NCBI RefSeq assembly: GCF_036345015.1
Contig: NZ_CP084098.1
Coordinates: forward strand, 1,563,326-1,627,325
Reading direction: 5' to 3'
Length of the DNA stretch: 64,000 nt
Source of the DNA: Cyanobacterium sp. Dongsha4
GTDB taxonomy: Bacteria; Cyanobacteriota; Cyanobacteriia; Cyanobacteriales; Cyanobacteriaceae
Shown here piece by piece: positions 18,002 to 27,150 of this stretch. The notes below the pieces were generated by a model. The model made no database searches. It worked only from the letters and a program-made list of their open reading frames with translations, and was not told the origin of the DNA. The translations under genes were made by a program, and so were the position numbers. Numbering within the stretch: position 1 is the stretch's first letter; each line of letters begins with the position of its first letter.

Positions 18002-18066
18002 GGATTTGGGGTATTAGGGTGTTAGGGAATTTTTAAAAGTGGGTAGAGGTTGAATATATTCAACCC
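18001..18066. repeat. GGGGTATTAGGGTGTTAGGG block plus TTGAATATATTCAA hairpin
   Basis: A G-rich repeat word set directly follows the glgP stop. A perfect palindrome, GGTTGAATATATTCAACC, lies at 18048-18065. The hairpin could help end glgP transcription, but no T-run follows. Confidence 0.55.
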
Positions 18067-18135
18067 GTAGTAAGTAGTAGGGAGAAATTAACCATTGTCT
18101 GTTGCCTGAGAGACCAAGAAGTCTATCATTCTTAA

Positions 18136-19002
18136 TCAGTTTTCAACACATTGCTGACGGGGAATTAATGATTCTTTTGCAAGGGAAATAAACCAATCAC
18201 GTCTGATACGGCGAAAATCCTCCGATTGTAGAACAGAGTTAACTAGATTTTCCCAATTTTCATCCTTTGATAAAATTAATCCGTATCTTTCACAGGTTAA
18301 AGGGATTTCTGGCACAATACTTAAGGAGGAATTATCCTCAATGGGTATTCTGTTTAATATTGCCTCTCCTAAAAGAAGTATCCCATCATTAGCAAAAGCG
18401 TCAATTCTTTCTTGGTTAACCGATTGAATACCCCGTAAATTACCCTTTGCTCCTTGGAAAAGTTCTAATTGGGCAAGGGGATATTTTTCTTTAATTAAAT
18501 TTTCTGTGTTGGTGTAGGCTAAAACCCCAATGGTTAAATCTTTGCCATCGGAATTGAGAATAGAAGAAATGCGATCGCGCCTTGTAATTAATTGAACACC
18601 CGAAATAAAGAAAGGTTCAGAAAAAGTAACCTGATCATATTCTGGAAGACTTCTAATAGAATTAGGACCACATTCAAGATAAACAACTTTGTCTTGTACA
18701 ATATCGAAACGATTATAAAGCCCAGAGACTAAAAGATTGATCGAGATAATATTTCTCTGCTCTCTTCTGATAATTTCTTCCCTAATTAACTGTACTAAAC
18801 TTAAGCAAAGTCCTTCTAAACGACCATTATCACGGTAGCCAAAAGGAATTGCATCATTTCTCACCCCTACTTTTAACACCCCCGTGCGATTAATTTCTTC
18901 TAAAACTGTCTCCCCCCTAGCGACAGAAGGGGTTAAATAACCCCCTCCAAACCAACAAAAAAGGGAAAAAGACAGTAGTAGTTTAGATAACTTAATACTC
19001 AT
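18136..19002 (-). CDS. Periplasmic solute-binding protein, family 3 type
   Basis: The 288-aa product has a signal peptide (hydrophobic residues 8-28, likely cleavage around VARG-ETV). An SBP_bac_3 domain follows: ILKVGVRNDAIPFG-like opening, FSEPFFISGVQLI, a hinge region with TIGVLAYTNTENL, and RIDAFANDGILLLG. Family members bind polar amino acids for ABC import. No permease or ATPase is adjacent. Its ATG overlaps the stop of the DivIVA-like gene by four bases, so it is translated with that gene. The ligand is uncertain. Confidence 0.83.
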   Translation of the reverse strand: MSIKLSKLLLSFSLFCWFGGGYLTPSVARGETVLEEINRTGVLKVGVRNDAIPFGYRDNGRLEGLCLSLVQLIREEIIRREQRNIISINLLVSGLYNRFDIVQDKVVYLECGPNSIRSLPEYDQVTFSEPFFISGVQLITRRDRISSILNSDGKDLTIGVLAYTNTENLIKEKYPLAQLELFQGAKGNLRGIQSVNQERIDAFANDGILLLGEAILNRIPIEDNSSLSIVPEIPLTCERYGLILSKDENWENLVNSVLQSEDFRRIRRDWFISLAKESLIPRQQCVEN

Positions 19003-19676
19003 GAAGCCTTTTTATTCATCTGCTCAGATACTTTTTGAGAAGGAGTTAGCTTTTGTTGATAAACCTGTTGGCGGCCATTGCTGACGATTCTCAACATTTG
19101 TGCTAAATCTCTTTCTAACCTTGATAATACCTGATCTGCATAAACATCCGCTTCATTTTGAATTTCTTCCGCTTCAGTGATGGCTTGTTGTCTAATTTTG
19201 ACGGCATCTTGTTGTATTTTTTGCCTAATTTGTTCTACTTCAGCGACAGTTTTTTGCTGTAAATTTTCACAGTCTTGTTGAACTTGTCTTCTAATTTGAT
19301 AGGCTTGACTTTCTGCTTGTTGAACAATTCTCGATTCATCTAAAAGTTGACTAGCTTTTCTTTGGGCATTTTCAACTATTTTTTGAGCATAACTTTGAGC
19401 ATCCGCAAGAATTTTTTGCCTTTGTTGTAAAATTTGGGTTGCTTGTTCAAAACAGTCAGGAAGATTAATCCTAATTAAGTCTAGTTGATTTAATAAAACA
19501 TCCTCTGCCATAAGAGTTTTACTAATGAAAGGAATGCGAACACCACTTAAAATGAGGTCTTCTAATCTATCTAATTCTCCTGTTAAATCAAATCCCATTT
19601 CTTCCACTTGGGGGGGAGTTGTTCCGTTATTAGACATATTGGGGTTGCTTTGAGTGACAATAGAGTTTTCAGTCAT
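18999..19676 (-). CDS. DivIVA-like coiled-coil protein
   Basis: The 225-aa protein has a Ser/Asn-rich N-terminus. A conserved segment follows around residues 30-75 (ELDRLEDLILSGVRIPF, then LLNQLDLIRINLPDCF). A long Gln/Ala/Glu-rich coiled coil then runs to about residue 200. This architecture fits the cyanobacterial DivIVA-like (Cdv3) group implicated in septum placement, although ATP-synthase b-subunit-like coiled coils look similar. It is the first gene of an operon with the solute-binding protein. The assignment comes from the conserved N-terminal block rather than the coil. Confidence 0.65.
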   Translation of the reverse strand: MTENSIVTQSNPNMSNNGTTPPQVEEMGFDLTGELDRLEDLILSGVRIPFISKTLMAEDVLLNQLDLIRINLPDCFEQATQILQQRQKILADAQSYAQKIVENAQRKASQLLDESRIVQQAESQAYQIRRQVQQDCENLQQKTVAEVEQIRQKIQQDAVKIRQQAITEAEEIQNEADVYADQVLSRLERDLAQMLRIVSNGRQQVYQQKLTPSQKVSEQMNKKAS

Positions 19677-19929
19677 GATTTTGCAGTATCTTCCCTATGA
19701 GTTTATCAATTTTTCACAAAACTTTATGGAAATAATAAAACTATATATTAAAGTGATGAAAAAAAAACATTGATAATCAAATCTTTTTGACTTATAAGTT
19801 ATAAACAAATTTGACTAATCAATGACAATATAGACAAGATTCAAGAAAGAAATTAAGAAAAACACAGATTATTAACTATGTAATTTTTACTTATGATTCT
19901 TAAATATTATTTTCTAATTGATAAACTCT

Positions 19930-20574
19930 TTATTCCACTTCTTCTGCTTCTTTGGGATTTAATAATCCTGTGGGGGGATTAACTTCGATTCTGCCATTTT
20001 CTAAATCGACAATAGGCACTATTTCTTCCACAAAAGGAATTAATATTGTTACGGGTTTAGGTTTTTTTATTTTGACTTTTTTTCTTTTTGAAATGCGACT
20101 AATTTTCGATATATCTGGTTCTTTTTCTTCGGTTTTAATTTCTGGTTGTTTATGCAATTCTACTTCTAAAATGTCATTTCCTGCACTTAAAATATCAATT
20201 ACAACACCTATATTTTCTCCTGTTTTTTGATTATAAACTTCTAAATTGATTAAATCAGCAACATGATATTCTCCAGGTTCTAGGGAAGGTTTTTCTGTTT
20301 TTTCTACATATAATATCGATCCTTTTAGAGTTTCTGCTTGGGTGCGATCGCATACTTGTGCTAATTTGATAATAAAGATATTCTTCCCGGGTATTTGTCT
20401 GCCTTGAAGTAAATCCACTGGTTGAGGTTGTTTTTGAGAAGGAGAAGTTATCCACCGCACTCCCGCCGTTTCAAATCTTTCGGGAAAATCTGAGTCTGTT
20501 TTTACCTTTAACTCTCCTTTTAATCCTTGAGGTGCAACAATTGTACCGATTGCAATTAAATCTTTAATCTCCAA
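19930..20574 (-). CDS. rimM: Ribosome maturation factor RimM
   Basis: RimM assists 16S rRNA processing and assembly of the 30S head with protein S19. The N-terminal domain shows the signature IGTIVAPQGLKGELKV and the SDFPERF motif. The PRC-barrel-like C-terminal domain begins at PGEYHVADLINLEV and ends IPFVEEIVPIVDLENGRIEV. At 214 aa it is longer than usual because of a Lys/Glu-rich insertion in the C-terminal domain (about residues 145-172, rich in KKxK). Similar insertions occur in cyanobacterial RimM. The usual rimM-trmD neighbourhood is absent. Confidence 0.93.
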   Translation of the reverse strand: MEIKDLIAIGTIVAPQGLKGELKVKTDSDFPERFETAGVRWITSPSQKQPQPVDLLQGRQIPGKNIFIIKLAQVCDRTQAETLKGSILYVEKTEKPSLEPGEYHVADLINLEVYNQKTGENIGVVIDILSAGNDILEVELHKQPEIKTEEKEPDISKISRISKRKKVKIKKPKPVTILIPFVEEIVPIVDLENGRIEVNPPTGLLNPKEAEEVE

Positions 20575-20739
20575 TTTTATATCCTGATTTACCTTATTAT
20601 TTACATAGTCTCATTTTTATTATTAACGATCGCATCATTGTTAAGCAATATTTTTCTGAGTTTTTTTTCGTGGTTGTGCATAAACCTAATTTTTGGACTG
20701 GATAAAGAAATAGACATAAAGATTAAGGTATTGCGAATC

Positions 20740-21528
20740 ATGATAAAATCAACTGTTGACAATCTTTTCACTTCTATTTTTTGCCATGAAACTAACTCTG
20801 CGAGTTTAATTATCAAGTTTCTTTTGGTATTGGAAACAGAAAAACTAATTCCTCTGTTTAACATTTCTACTGATGAAAATAATCAATCTCCCATTGATGC
20901 AGTTGTCACTAATCGTCAAAATGAAATACTTTTAGTTAGAGATATTATTCAAGAAACCCAAGAAAAATCGAATTTACCAACCTTATTTTTTGGCTCAAAT
21001 TTTTCTATTAATCTAGCTCAAGGATGGCGTTTAGGAGTAGTAGATAATCTAAAATTTAGCACTTTTTTAATTTTTACTCAAGAAGGTTTAATCTTAGAAA
21101 ATCCTGAACCTTATTTAAGTTTTCTTCCCCACCATCGTCAAGAATATTATGCTCAACTATCAGAAAAATATAGTTTTATTCCTTGGGATTATTGGCAAAA
21201 TATTACCCTTAAATTTGCTGAAGATAGACCAGAATGTACTCTAATTTTAAGCCATGATAAAAATCATTATTTACAAGTTAATTTAATTAACAATTACAAT
21301 TCAGAAGCCGAGCAGATTGAAAGCCAATTACCTTTAATTTTTTGTTATTTTATCTTAAAAAGATTTTGGCAATATGTGGAAGAATTCCGTCAAAAATCCT
21401 TTTTTATCTTTAATCCCCATGATTTTCTCTATTTAGACTGCGATCGCCTTTCTTATTTTATTAATAATGTGTTAAAAAACATCGATATTACAGAGGAGGA
21501 TTTAGACCAATTAATTAGAAGTTGTTAA
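20740..21528 (+). CDS. Hypothetical protein
   Basis: I do not recognise this protein. From the ATG at 20740 it is 262 aa and soluble, with a Trp/Tyr-rich middle (WDYWQNITLKF) and a conserved-looking C-terminus (NPHDFLYLDCDRLSYF). The frame is open upstream to a TTG at 20638, but the extra 34 residues are hydrophobic and overlap the probable promoter area of the divergent rimM. I therefore prefer the ATG. One HIP1 octamer lies in the 3' part, so the gene looks resident rather than newly acquired. Confidence 0.6.
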   Translation: MIKSTVDNLFTSIFCHETNSASLIIKFLLVLETEKLIPLFNISTDENNQSPIDAVVTNRQNEILLVRDIIQETQEKSNLPTLFFGSNFSINLAQGWRLGVVDNLKFSTFLIFTQEGLILENPEPYLSFLPHHRQEYYAQLSEKYSFIPWDYWQNITLKFAEDRPECTLILSHDKNHYLQVNLINNYNSEAEQIESQLPLIFCYFILKRFWQYVEEFRQKSFFIFNPHDFLYLDCDRLSYFINNVLKNIDITEEDLDQLIRSC

Positions 21529-21599
21529 ACAATCAAAATTAACTAATCTTTTTTCATCACAGAGCCTAATATTTTAGTTTAAAAAAGTAATAAGTAGAA

Positions 21600-21705
21600 T
21601 AAAGGTTTCAGGTTACAGGTGTTCGGGGTTCGGGGTTCGGGGTTCGGAGTTATTAATTATCATCAACTATTTACCTTTGCCCCTTGCCCTTTCACTCCCT
21701 GACAA
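21600..21705. repeat. Tandem GGGTTCG heptamers and associated intergenic repeat
   Basis: After GGTTTCAGGTTACAGG the sequence runs through four tandem copies of the heptamer TTCGGGG/TTCGGAG (about 21628-21655). It continues with CCTTTGCCCCTTGCCC. It lies in the 262-bp space upstream of leuA and is not coding. Confidence 0.75.
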
Positions 21706-21790
21706 ACTCCAGAGAGAAATCATTACCGATCGAGTTTCTTTTTGTTTATGATAGAGGGATATGTTATAACTGGGCATTTTTGATTTTATT

Positions 21791-23395
21791 ATGACCAATC
21801 AGCCAGATAGAATTATTATATTTGATACCACTTTAAGAGATGGAGAACAATCTCCCGGGGCGAGTTTAAATGTAGAAGAAAAATTAAATATAGCCAAAGC
21901 CCTATCCAAATTAGGAGTTGATGTTATTGAGGCAGGATTTCCCCATGCTAGTCCGGGGGATTTTAACGCTGTACAAAGAATTGCGGAAACCGTAGGCACG
22001 GAAAATGGCCCCACTATTTGTGGTTTAGCAAGGGCAACTAAGCAAGATATTAAAAGTGCAGGAGAAGCCCTTAAACCTGCTTTTAAACGCAGAATCCATA
22101 CTTTTTTAGCTACCTCTGATATTCATCTTGAGTATAAGTTGAAGAAAACCAGAGCTGAAGTGTTACAGATTGTGCCTGAAATGGTAGCCTATGCCAAAAC
22201 ATTTACTGATGATGTAGAATTTTCCCCTGAAGATGCAGGAAGAAGTGATCCTGAATTTCTCTATCAAGTTTTAGAAGCTGCGATCGCATCTGGGGCAACG
22301 ACAGTAAATATTCCCGATACAGTAGGTTACACAACCCCTAGCGAATATGGTGCATTAATCAAAGGAATTAAAGACAATGTGCCGAATATTGACCAAGCAA
22401 TTATATCTGTGCATGGACATAATGACTTAGGTTTGGCCGTTGCTAATTTCCTCGAAGCAGTGAAAAACGGAGCAAGACAATTAGAATGTACCATTAATGG
22501 TATCGGTGAAAGAGCAGGAAATGCTGCATTAGAAGAATTAGTTATGGCTCTCCATGTGCGCCGTCAGTATTTTAACCCCTTCTTGGGTCGTCCAACTGAT
22601 TCTACCGAACCTTTAACTAACATTGATACAAAACAAATTTACAAAACTTCTCGCTTGGTATCTAACTTAACTGGCATGATGGTGCAACCCAACAAAGCTA
22701 TTGTGGGGGCGAATGCCTTTGCCCATGAGTCAGGAATTCATCAAGATGGCGTTTTGAAAAACCGTCTCACCTATGAGATTATGGACGCAGAATCCATCGG
22801 TTTAACCACTAACCAAATTGTATTAGGTAAGCTATCTGGTCGTAATGCTTTCCGTACCCGTTTACAGGAATTAGGCTTTGAATTGTCCGAAGATGATTTG
22901 AATAAAGCCTTCTTGCGTTTTAAAGAAGTGGCAGACAAAAAACGGGAAATCACTGATTGGGATTTAGAAGCCATTGTTAATGACGAAATTCAACAACCCC
23001 CCGAATTATTCCGTTTGGAATTAGTACAAGTTTCCTGTGGTGATCATTCTTCTCCTACAGCGACAATTACCCTGAGAACCCCAGATGGTAAGGAGTTGAG
23101 CGACGCTTCTATCGGAACTGGTCCCGTGGATGCAGTTTATAAAGCCATTAATCGAGTGGTAAATATCCCCAATGAATTAACGGAATATTCAGTCAAATCC
23201 GTTACTGCTGGTATTGATGCTATGGGAGAAGTTACTATTCGTCTTAAACATGAGGGTAAAACCTATTCTGGTTATGCGGCGAATACAGATGTTATTGTTG
23301 CTTCTGCCCGTGCTTACGTCAGTGCTTTAAATCGTCTTTATGCGGCTTTAGAAAATAGAAAGGAAAATCCCGATTTAGCTTTGGCTAATCAGTAA
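21791..23395 (+). CDS. leuA: 2-isopropylmalate synthase
   Basis: LeuA condenses acetyl-CoA with 2-oxoisovalerate, the first committed step of leucine synthesis. The 534-aa sequence has the DRE-TIM metallolyase opening [14 protein letters not shown] and the metal-binding motif [14 protein letters not shown]. It also has [13 protein letters not shown] and the LeuA allosteric domain from about residue 395 (SATITLRTP-like, VDAVYKAI), where leucine feedback acts in the family. The length is normal. The gene is single, ends at a clear terminator, and shares its pathway with leuC at the window edge. Confidence 0.97.
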   Translation: MTNQPDRIIIFDTTLRDGEQSPGASLNVEEKLNIAKALSKLGVDVIEAGFPHASPGDFNAVQRIAETVGTENGPTICGLARATKQDIKSAGEALKPAFKRRIHTFLATSDIHLEYKLKKTRAEVLQIVPEMVAYAKTFTDDVEFSPEDAGRSDPEFLYQVLEAAIASGATTVNIPDTVGYTTPSEYGALIKGIKDNVPNIDQAIISVHGHNDLGLAVANFLEAVKNGARQLECTINGIGERAGNAALEELVMALHVRRQYFNPFLGRPTDSTEPLTNIDTKQIYKTSRLVSNLTGMMVQPNKAIVGANAFAHESGIHQDGVLKNRLTYEIMDAESIGLTTNQIVLGKLSGRNAFRTRLQELGFELSEDDLNKAFLRFKEVADKKREITDWDLEAIVNDEIQQPPELFRLELVQVSCGDHSSPTATITLRTPDGKELSDASIGTGPVDAVYKAINRVVNIPNELTEYSVKSVTAGIDAMGEVTIRLKHEGKTYSGYAANTDVIVASARAYVSALNRLYAALENRKENPDLALANQ

Positions 23396-23448
23396 TTGGC
23401 TCTTAAATTTGCTCTTAAGACTATTTTTGAATAGTGAATGGATTTTAG

Positions 23449-23473
23449 AAGGGGAATTTGCTCCCCTTTTTTT
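23449..23473 (+). terminator. Rho-independent terminator after leuA
   Basis: AAGGGGA pairs with TCCCCTT (7 bp) around the loop ATTTGC, followed by a run of seven T. It lies 54 bp after the leuA stop, at the boundary with the convergent cdsA. Confidence 0.8.
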
Positions 23474-23475
23474 AT

Positions 23476-24378
23476 TCAAAAACTATGGGAAAATAATGGT
23501 AAAAGTAGGGTGACAAAATAGTAAACTAATGGTGCAGTAAATACATAACTATCAGTGCGATCGAGAATTCCGCCATGGCCAGGGATTAATTGCCCAGAAT
23601 CTTTCACTCCTGCATCTCTTTTCATCATCGATTCCATTAAATCTCCTAACAGGCTAACCACTCCGATTAATAAACCCAAAAAAGAACCAGTAATTATCCA
23701 CGCATCCCACTGCAATAACCATGCCCCAACTAAACCCACCAAAATACTTCCTGTAATTCCTGACAGAGAACCCTCAACAGTTTTTTTCGGACTAATATGA
23801 GATAGTTTAGTTTTACCAAAATTCTTCCCGATTAAATAAGCACCAATATCAGCCGCCCAAATACAAGCCATTGCCATAAAAGTCAGTTTAAGGGCATCAG
23901 GAAAACTACTAATATCAAAAGGATGTATGGGAAAATAACCATCTAAAGGTAAGTTGTGAATATTGGGAATAGACTGGGCATAAGCAGTATTTTGATCTAA
24001 ACTAACTCTTAAACGTATCCAATAGCTAGGTAAATATCCTGCATAAAACAGCCCTAAAATAGAAGTTGATATATCAGCAATGGTTGCTAACTTCGGCTGA
24101 AAGAGCAAATAAAAACAAATTAACGCCCCTGCAAGGGCAAAGGTTGCATCCGTTAAATTAGGAATAAAAGTAGCAGTAATTAGTAATAGTTGAGAAACTA
24201 CTAGAGTGGTTTTTGCGGCAGGTTCGATTCCTTTAGCTTTGACTAAACGAAAATACTCTAATTGGGCGAGAAAGACTATCACACCAAAACAGATGGTAAA
24301 ATATAAACCCCCCAATACAATCATTATCAAAGCAAGGGCGATCGCAACTATAGCACTAATAGTTCTGGCATAAGGCAT
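23476..24378 (-). CDS. cdsA: Phosphatidate cytidylyltransferase
   Basis: CdsA makes CDP-diacylglycerol from phosphatidate and CTP for phosphatidylglycerol synthesis, a lipid essential for photosystems. The 300-aa protein is polytopic, with about seven or eight hydrophobic segments. It carries the CDS signature near the C-terminus: SMMKRDAGVKDSGQLIPGHG followed by GILDRTDS. The family's DIGAYLIGKNFGKTKLSHISP block is also present. It converges with leuA and ends at the leuA terminator. The start ATG gives MPYARTIS, a normal cytosolic N-terminus. Confidence 0.95.
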   Translation of the reverse strand: MPYARTISAIVAIALALIMIVLGGLYFTICFGVIVFLAQLEYFRLVKAKGIEPAAKTTLVVSQLLLITATFIPNLTDATFALAGALICFYLLFQPKLATIADISTSILGLFYAGYLPSYWIRLRVSLDQNTAYAQSIPNIHNLPLDGYFPIHPFDISSFPDALKLTFMAMACIWAADIGAYLIGKNFGKTKLSHISPKKTVEGSLSGITGSILVGLVGAWLLQWDAWIITGSFLGLLIGVVSLLGDLMESMMKRDAGVKDSGQLIPGHGGILDRTDSYVFTAPLVYYFVTLLLPLFSHSF

Positions 24379-24477
24379 ATCTTAACAATTGACAACATAT
24401 TTGGGACTAATCCTTTATTCTACCTTAAAATTTAAGACAATTAGGATAATATTCTCTTTAGTAATAGATAAAATAAC

Positions 24478-26307
24478 ATGGTGAATAACTTTGATCAAAT
24501 TTCCTTACTATTGCGTCAAAGTACCATCGGAAAACATCTTCCGCAAAATCTTTATGTGCATATTTCGACTTTAGATTTTTTAGATCAATATATTCAAGAA
24601 TATGAATTAAAAGCGAGAAAAATTATTAATAATATAAGCACCTTTACTCTCATTAAATTTAGCTTAAGTGAACCAAAAATATCCTATTTATTTTATCCTG
24701 AATTTTTAACTAATCCTCATCCTCCTTTAGCCAAAAGTATTGTCGTTAATTTAAAAGATTTAACAACCAAAAATATAGAATATTCTCAAAGTAATAATCC
24801 TCCCATTCTACACCGCAAAGAAACTTTTTTAACCCCTAACTATCCAGATTATCAAAAATTTGCATATCTAACCCATCTTGAAGAAGAATTAGGACTATTA
24901 GATAATCCTCGCTACATCGGAACTCAAAAACAATGGGAGCAATTATTACAGGATAATTTTATTAGTTTTTCTGATCATTTTTTAATTTGCAATCTTGATG
25001 ATAATCCAGCAGAATTTATAAAAATTAAGCGTCATCGTGCCGCTATGGTGAGAAATAGACTTTCTCGTCCTGTAAGATTAGTTTTAGAAGCAGGTTTATT
25101 TGCAGAAAAAAATAGTTTTTTTGACTATGGTTGTGGGCATGGTTTAGATGTTGAAATAATAAAAGAAAAAGGCTTTATTAGTCATGGATGGGATCCCTAT
25201 TATCAGCCTTATAATTCTTTAAAAAAAGCTGATATTGTTAACTTAGGTTATATAATAAATGTGATTGAAAATGTCACAGAAAGACGAGAAGCATTAATCA
25301 AAGCATGGTCATTAACAAAAGAAATATTAATTGTTTCTGCTCAAGTTCTAATTGACGATCGCACTTCTGGTTATATGATTTATGGAGATGGTATTGTTAC
25401 CGAGAGAAATACTTTTCAAAAATATTATGAACAAGAAGAATTAAAAAATTATATTGAACAAGTTTTAAATGAAGAAGCAATCCCCATTGGCTTAGGAGTA
25501 TTTTTAGTTTTTAGAAATGTAGAAAAAGCTAATAATTTTCGTCTTTCAAGGTTTCATTCACGGGTTAAATCTCCTCGTATTTTATCCCCAGCCAAAAAAT
25601 TCGCTGACTATGAAGAATTATTAAAACCATTAATGGATTTTTATAGTGAAAGAGGAAGACTACCTCAAAAAGGGGAGTTACTTCAAGAAGAAAAAATTAA
25701 GGCAGAATTTAGAACTTATCGACAAGCATTTAAAGTTATTTTACAAGTAACAGACCAAAAAGAATGGGATAAAATCGAAGATCAAAGAAGACAAGATATA
25801 TTACTTTATTTAGCCTTAAGTCGTTTTAGCAAACGCCCTACTATTAGACAACTATCTTCTACACTAAAAGCAGATATAAAAAGTTTATTTGGTAGCTATC
25901 AAGGAGCTTGTTTTTTAGCAGATGAAATGTTAATAACCCTAGGAAATTTGGAAATTGTAAGAAAAATTTGTGAGGAAATGACATTTGGTAAACTTTTTGA
26001 AAAAAGCTATTTAGTACATATTAATAATTTAGATAACTTACCTACCTTACTAAGATTATATGAAGGGTGTGCCAGTAGAACAGTGGGTAGAATGGAAACG
26101 GCAAATTTAATCAGATTCCATCTCAATATTCCTCGCATTAGTTATTTATATGTTCCTAATTTTGACACAGAAAAAGAACCAATTTTGTTTTCAACAATGA
26201 GTATTGATTTACAAGATTTGCGGGTAAAATATCGTAATTATGATAACGAACCAAATCCACCAACAGTTAAAGATAAAGAAAAACTGATACTGAGAGATTT
26301 ACAATAA
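24478..26307 (+). CDS. DNA phosphorothioation-associated-type putative methyltransferase, orphan
   Basis: The 609-aa protein resembles the family annotated as DNA phosphorothioation-associated putative methyltransferase (TIGR04096, from memory). The centre has the block RHRAAMVRNRLSRPVRLVLE, then SAM motif I FFDYGCGHGLDVEI at about residues 214-227. HGWDPYYQP and ADIVNLGYIINVIENVTERR follow. The regions before (about 15-125) and after (about 500-605) the core resemble each other: VHISTLD versus VHINNLD, PKISYLFYPEF versus PRISYLYVPNF, VNLKDL versus IDLQDL. This suggests an internal domain duplication. No dnd or dpt genes are nearby, so any phosphorothioation link is inherited from the family name only. 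Confidence 0.75.
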   Translation: MVNNFDQISLLLRQSTIGKHLPQNLYVHISTLDFLDQYIQEYELKARKIINNISTFTLIKFSLSEPKISYLFYPEFLTNPHPPLAKSIVVNLKDLTTKNIEYSQSNNPPILHRKETFLTPNYPDYQKFAYLTHLEEELGLLDNPRYIGTQKQWEQLLQDNFISFSDHFLICNLDDNPAEFIKIKRHRAAMVRNRLSRPVRLVLEAGLFAEKNSFFDYGCGHGLDVEIIKEKGFISHGWDPYYQPYNSLKKADIVNLGYIINVIENVTERREALIKAWSLTKEILIVSAQVLIDDRTSGYMIYGDGIVTERNTFQKYYEQEELKNYIEQVLNEEAIPIGLGVFLVFRNVEKANNFRLSRFHSRVKSPRILSPAKKFADYEELLKPLMDFYSERGRLPQKGELLQEEKIKAEFRTYRQAFKVILQVTDQKEWDKIEDQRRQDILLYLALSRFSKRPTIRQLSSTLKADIKSLFGSYQGACFLADEMLITLGNLEIVRKICEEMTFGKLFEKSYLVHINNLDNLPTLLRLYEGCASRTVGRMETANLIRFHLNIPRISYLYVPNFDTEKEPILFSTMSIDLQDLRVKYRNYDNEPNPPTVKDKEKLILRDLQ

Positions 26308-26491
26308 CTTCTGAAAAAATAGCAAGGGGCAAGGGGCAAAGGGCAAAGATGAATAGTTGATAATAAATAATATTACCCCGAACTCCTAACTCCTACTTAT
26401 TAAATATTCCTAATTCTTTGGTGTCGAATGGTGTTAATATTTTGTAACAAATAAATTATTTACAATAGTCATTAAAATTAAAAGTTTATCT

Positions 26492-26866
26492 ATGTATTAT
26501 TTTCCAGAGCCTCCTTTAGGGTTATTGTTTTTTGGTTTTTTTATTGGTGTTACTTGTGGTTTAGCTTTTGAATCAACATTAAAACAACAGGTTAATATTT
26601 GGATGAAGCGGGGACAAAAAAATAGAACATCTGATATGAGTGCGATGTCTCGTCTAACTTTACCATTTTTTGGGGTTTGTCTCGGAATTTGTATTTTTCT
26701 AGCGGCGGGTTTGGAAATTTTTACTTATAACCGTGTTATATCCTATCTTATTTCTGGGGCTTTAACTCTTCTAATTGGTGGTTTAATTTGGAATCAATTA
26801 CAAAAACTGATTATTCAGTTATTAGAAGGAGGCTCAAAAGCTCTCGATTTAGATGCTTTTTACTAG
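26492..26866 (+). CDS. Small polytopic membrane protein
   Basis: The 124-aa product has about four hydrophobic segments: residues 8-28, 52-72, 76-98 and a shorter one. A basic loop (WMKRGQKNR) follows the first. The C-terminus is amphipathic and ends LDLDAFY. I do not recognise a family; the composition is that of an inner-membrane or thylakoid protein. It is flanked by intergenic repeats on both sides and stands alone. Confidence 0.6.
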   Translation: MYYFPEPPLGLLFFGFFIGVTCGLAFESTLKQQVNIWMKRGQKNRTSDMSAMSRLTLPFFGVCLGICIFLAAGLEIFTYNRVISYLISGALTLLIGGLIWNQLQKLIIQLLEGGSKALDLDAFY

Positions 26867-26891
26867 AAAACCGAAGTTACACACAATATAA

Positions 26892-27025
26892 CCTCTGTTA
26901 TTCAGTAAGAATATCCGATAAGGTTAGGTGTCAGGTTGCAGGTTGCAGGTTACAGGTGTTAGGGAGATGAGGGGAGAGGGGGAAGTAGGGGCTTAGGGTT
27001 TGGGGTGGTAGGTAGGGGTTGAATA
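26892..27025 (-). repeat. Dispersed intergenic repeat, inverted copy
   Basis: A degenerate reverse-complement core (CCTCTGTTATTC, then AGTAAGAATATCCGAT) at 26892-26923 is followed by GGTTGCAGG words and G-rich runs. This is the mirror of the copies at 2.3 and 40.7 kb. The 284-bp space holds no gene that I can support. Confidence 0.6.
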
Positions 27026-27150
27026 TATTTTTAACGTCAGTTCGGATTAAGGCAATTTTATCGTTATTTCTAAGAAGAAGCTATAAGGTTTTCTGACTAG
27101 GAGATAATGCTTTCAGCTTATCCAAAACTCAGGTTAACAAGTACGTAACG

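Noticed and set aside
21628-21655. Tandem repeats resembling a CRISPR array
   Set aside because: Units are seven bases long with no spacers and there are no cas genes nearby.
24220-24245. GGTTCGATTCC, reminiscent of a tRNA T-loop
   Set aside because: It lies inside cdsA and no cloverleaf can be formed around it.
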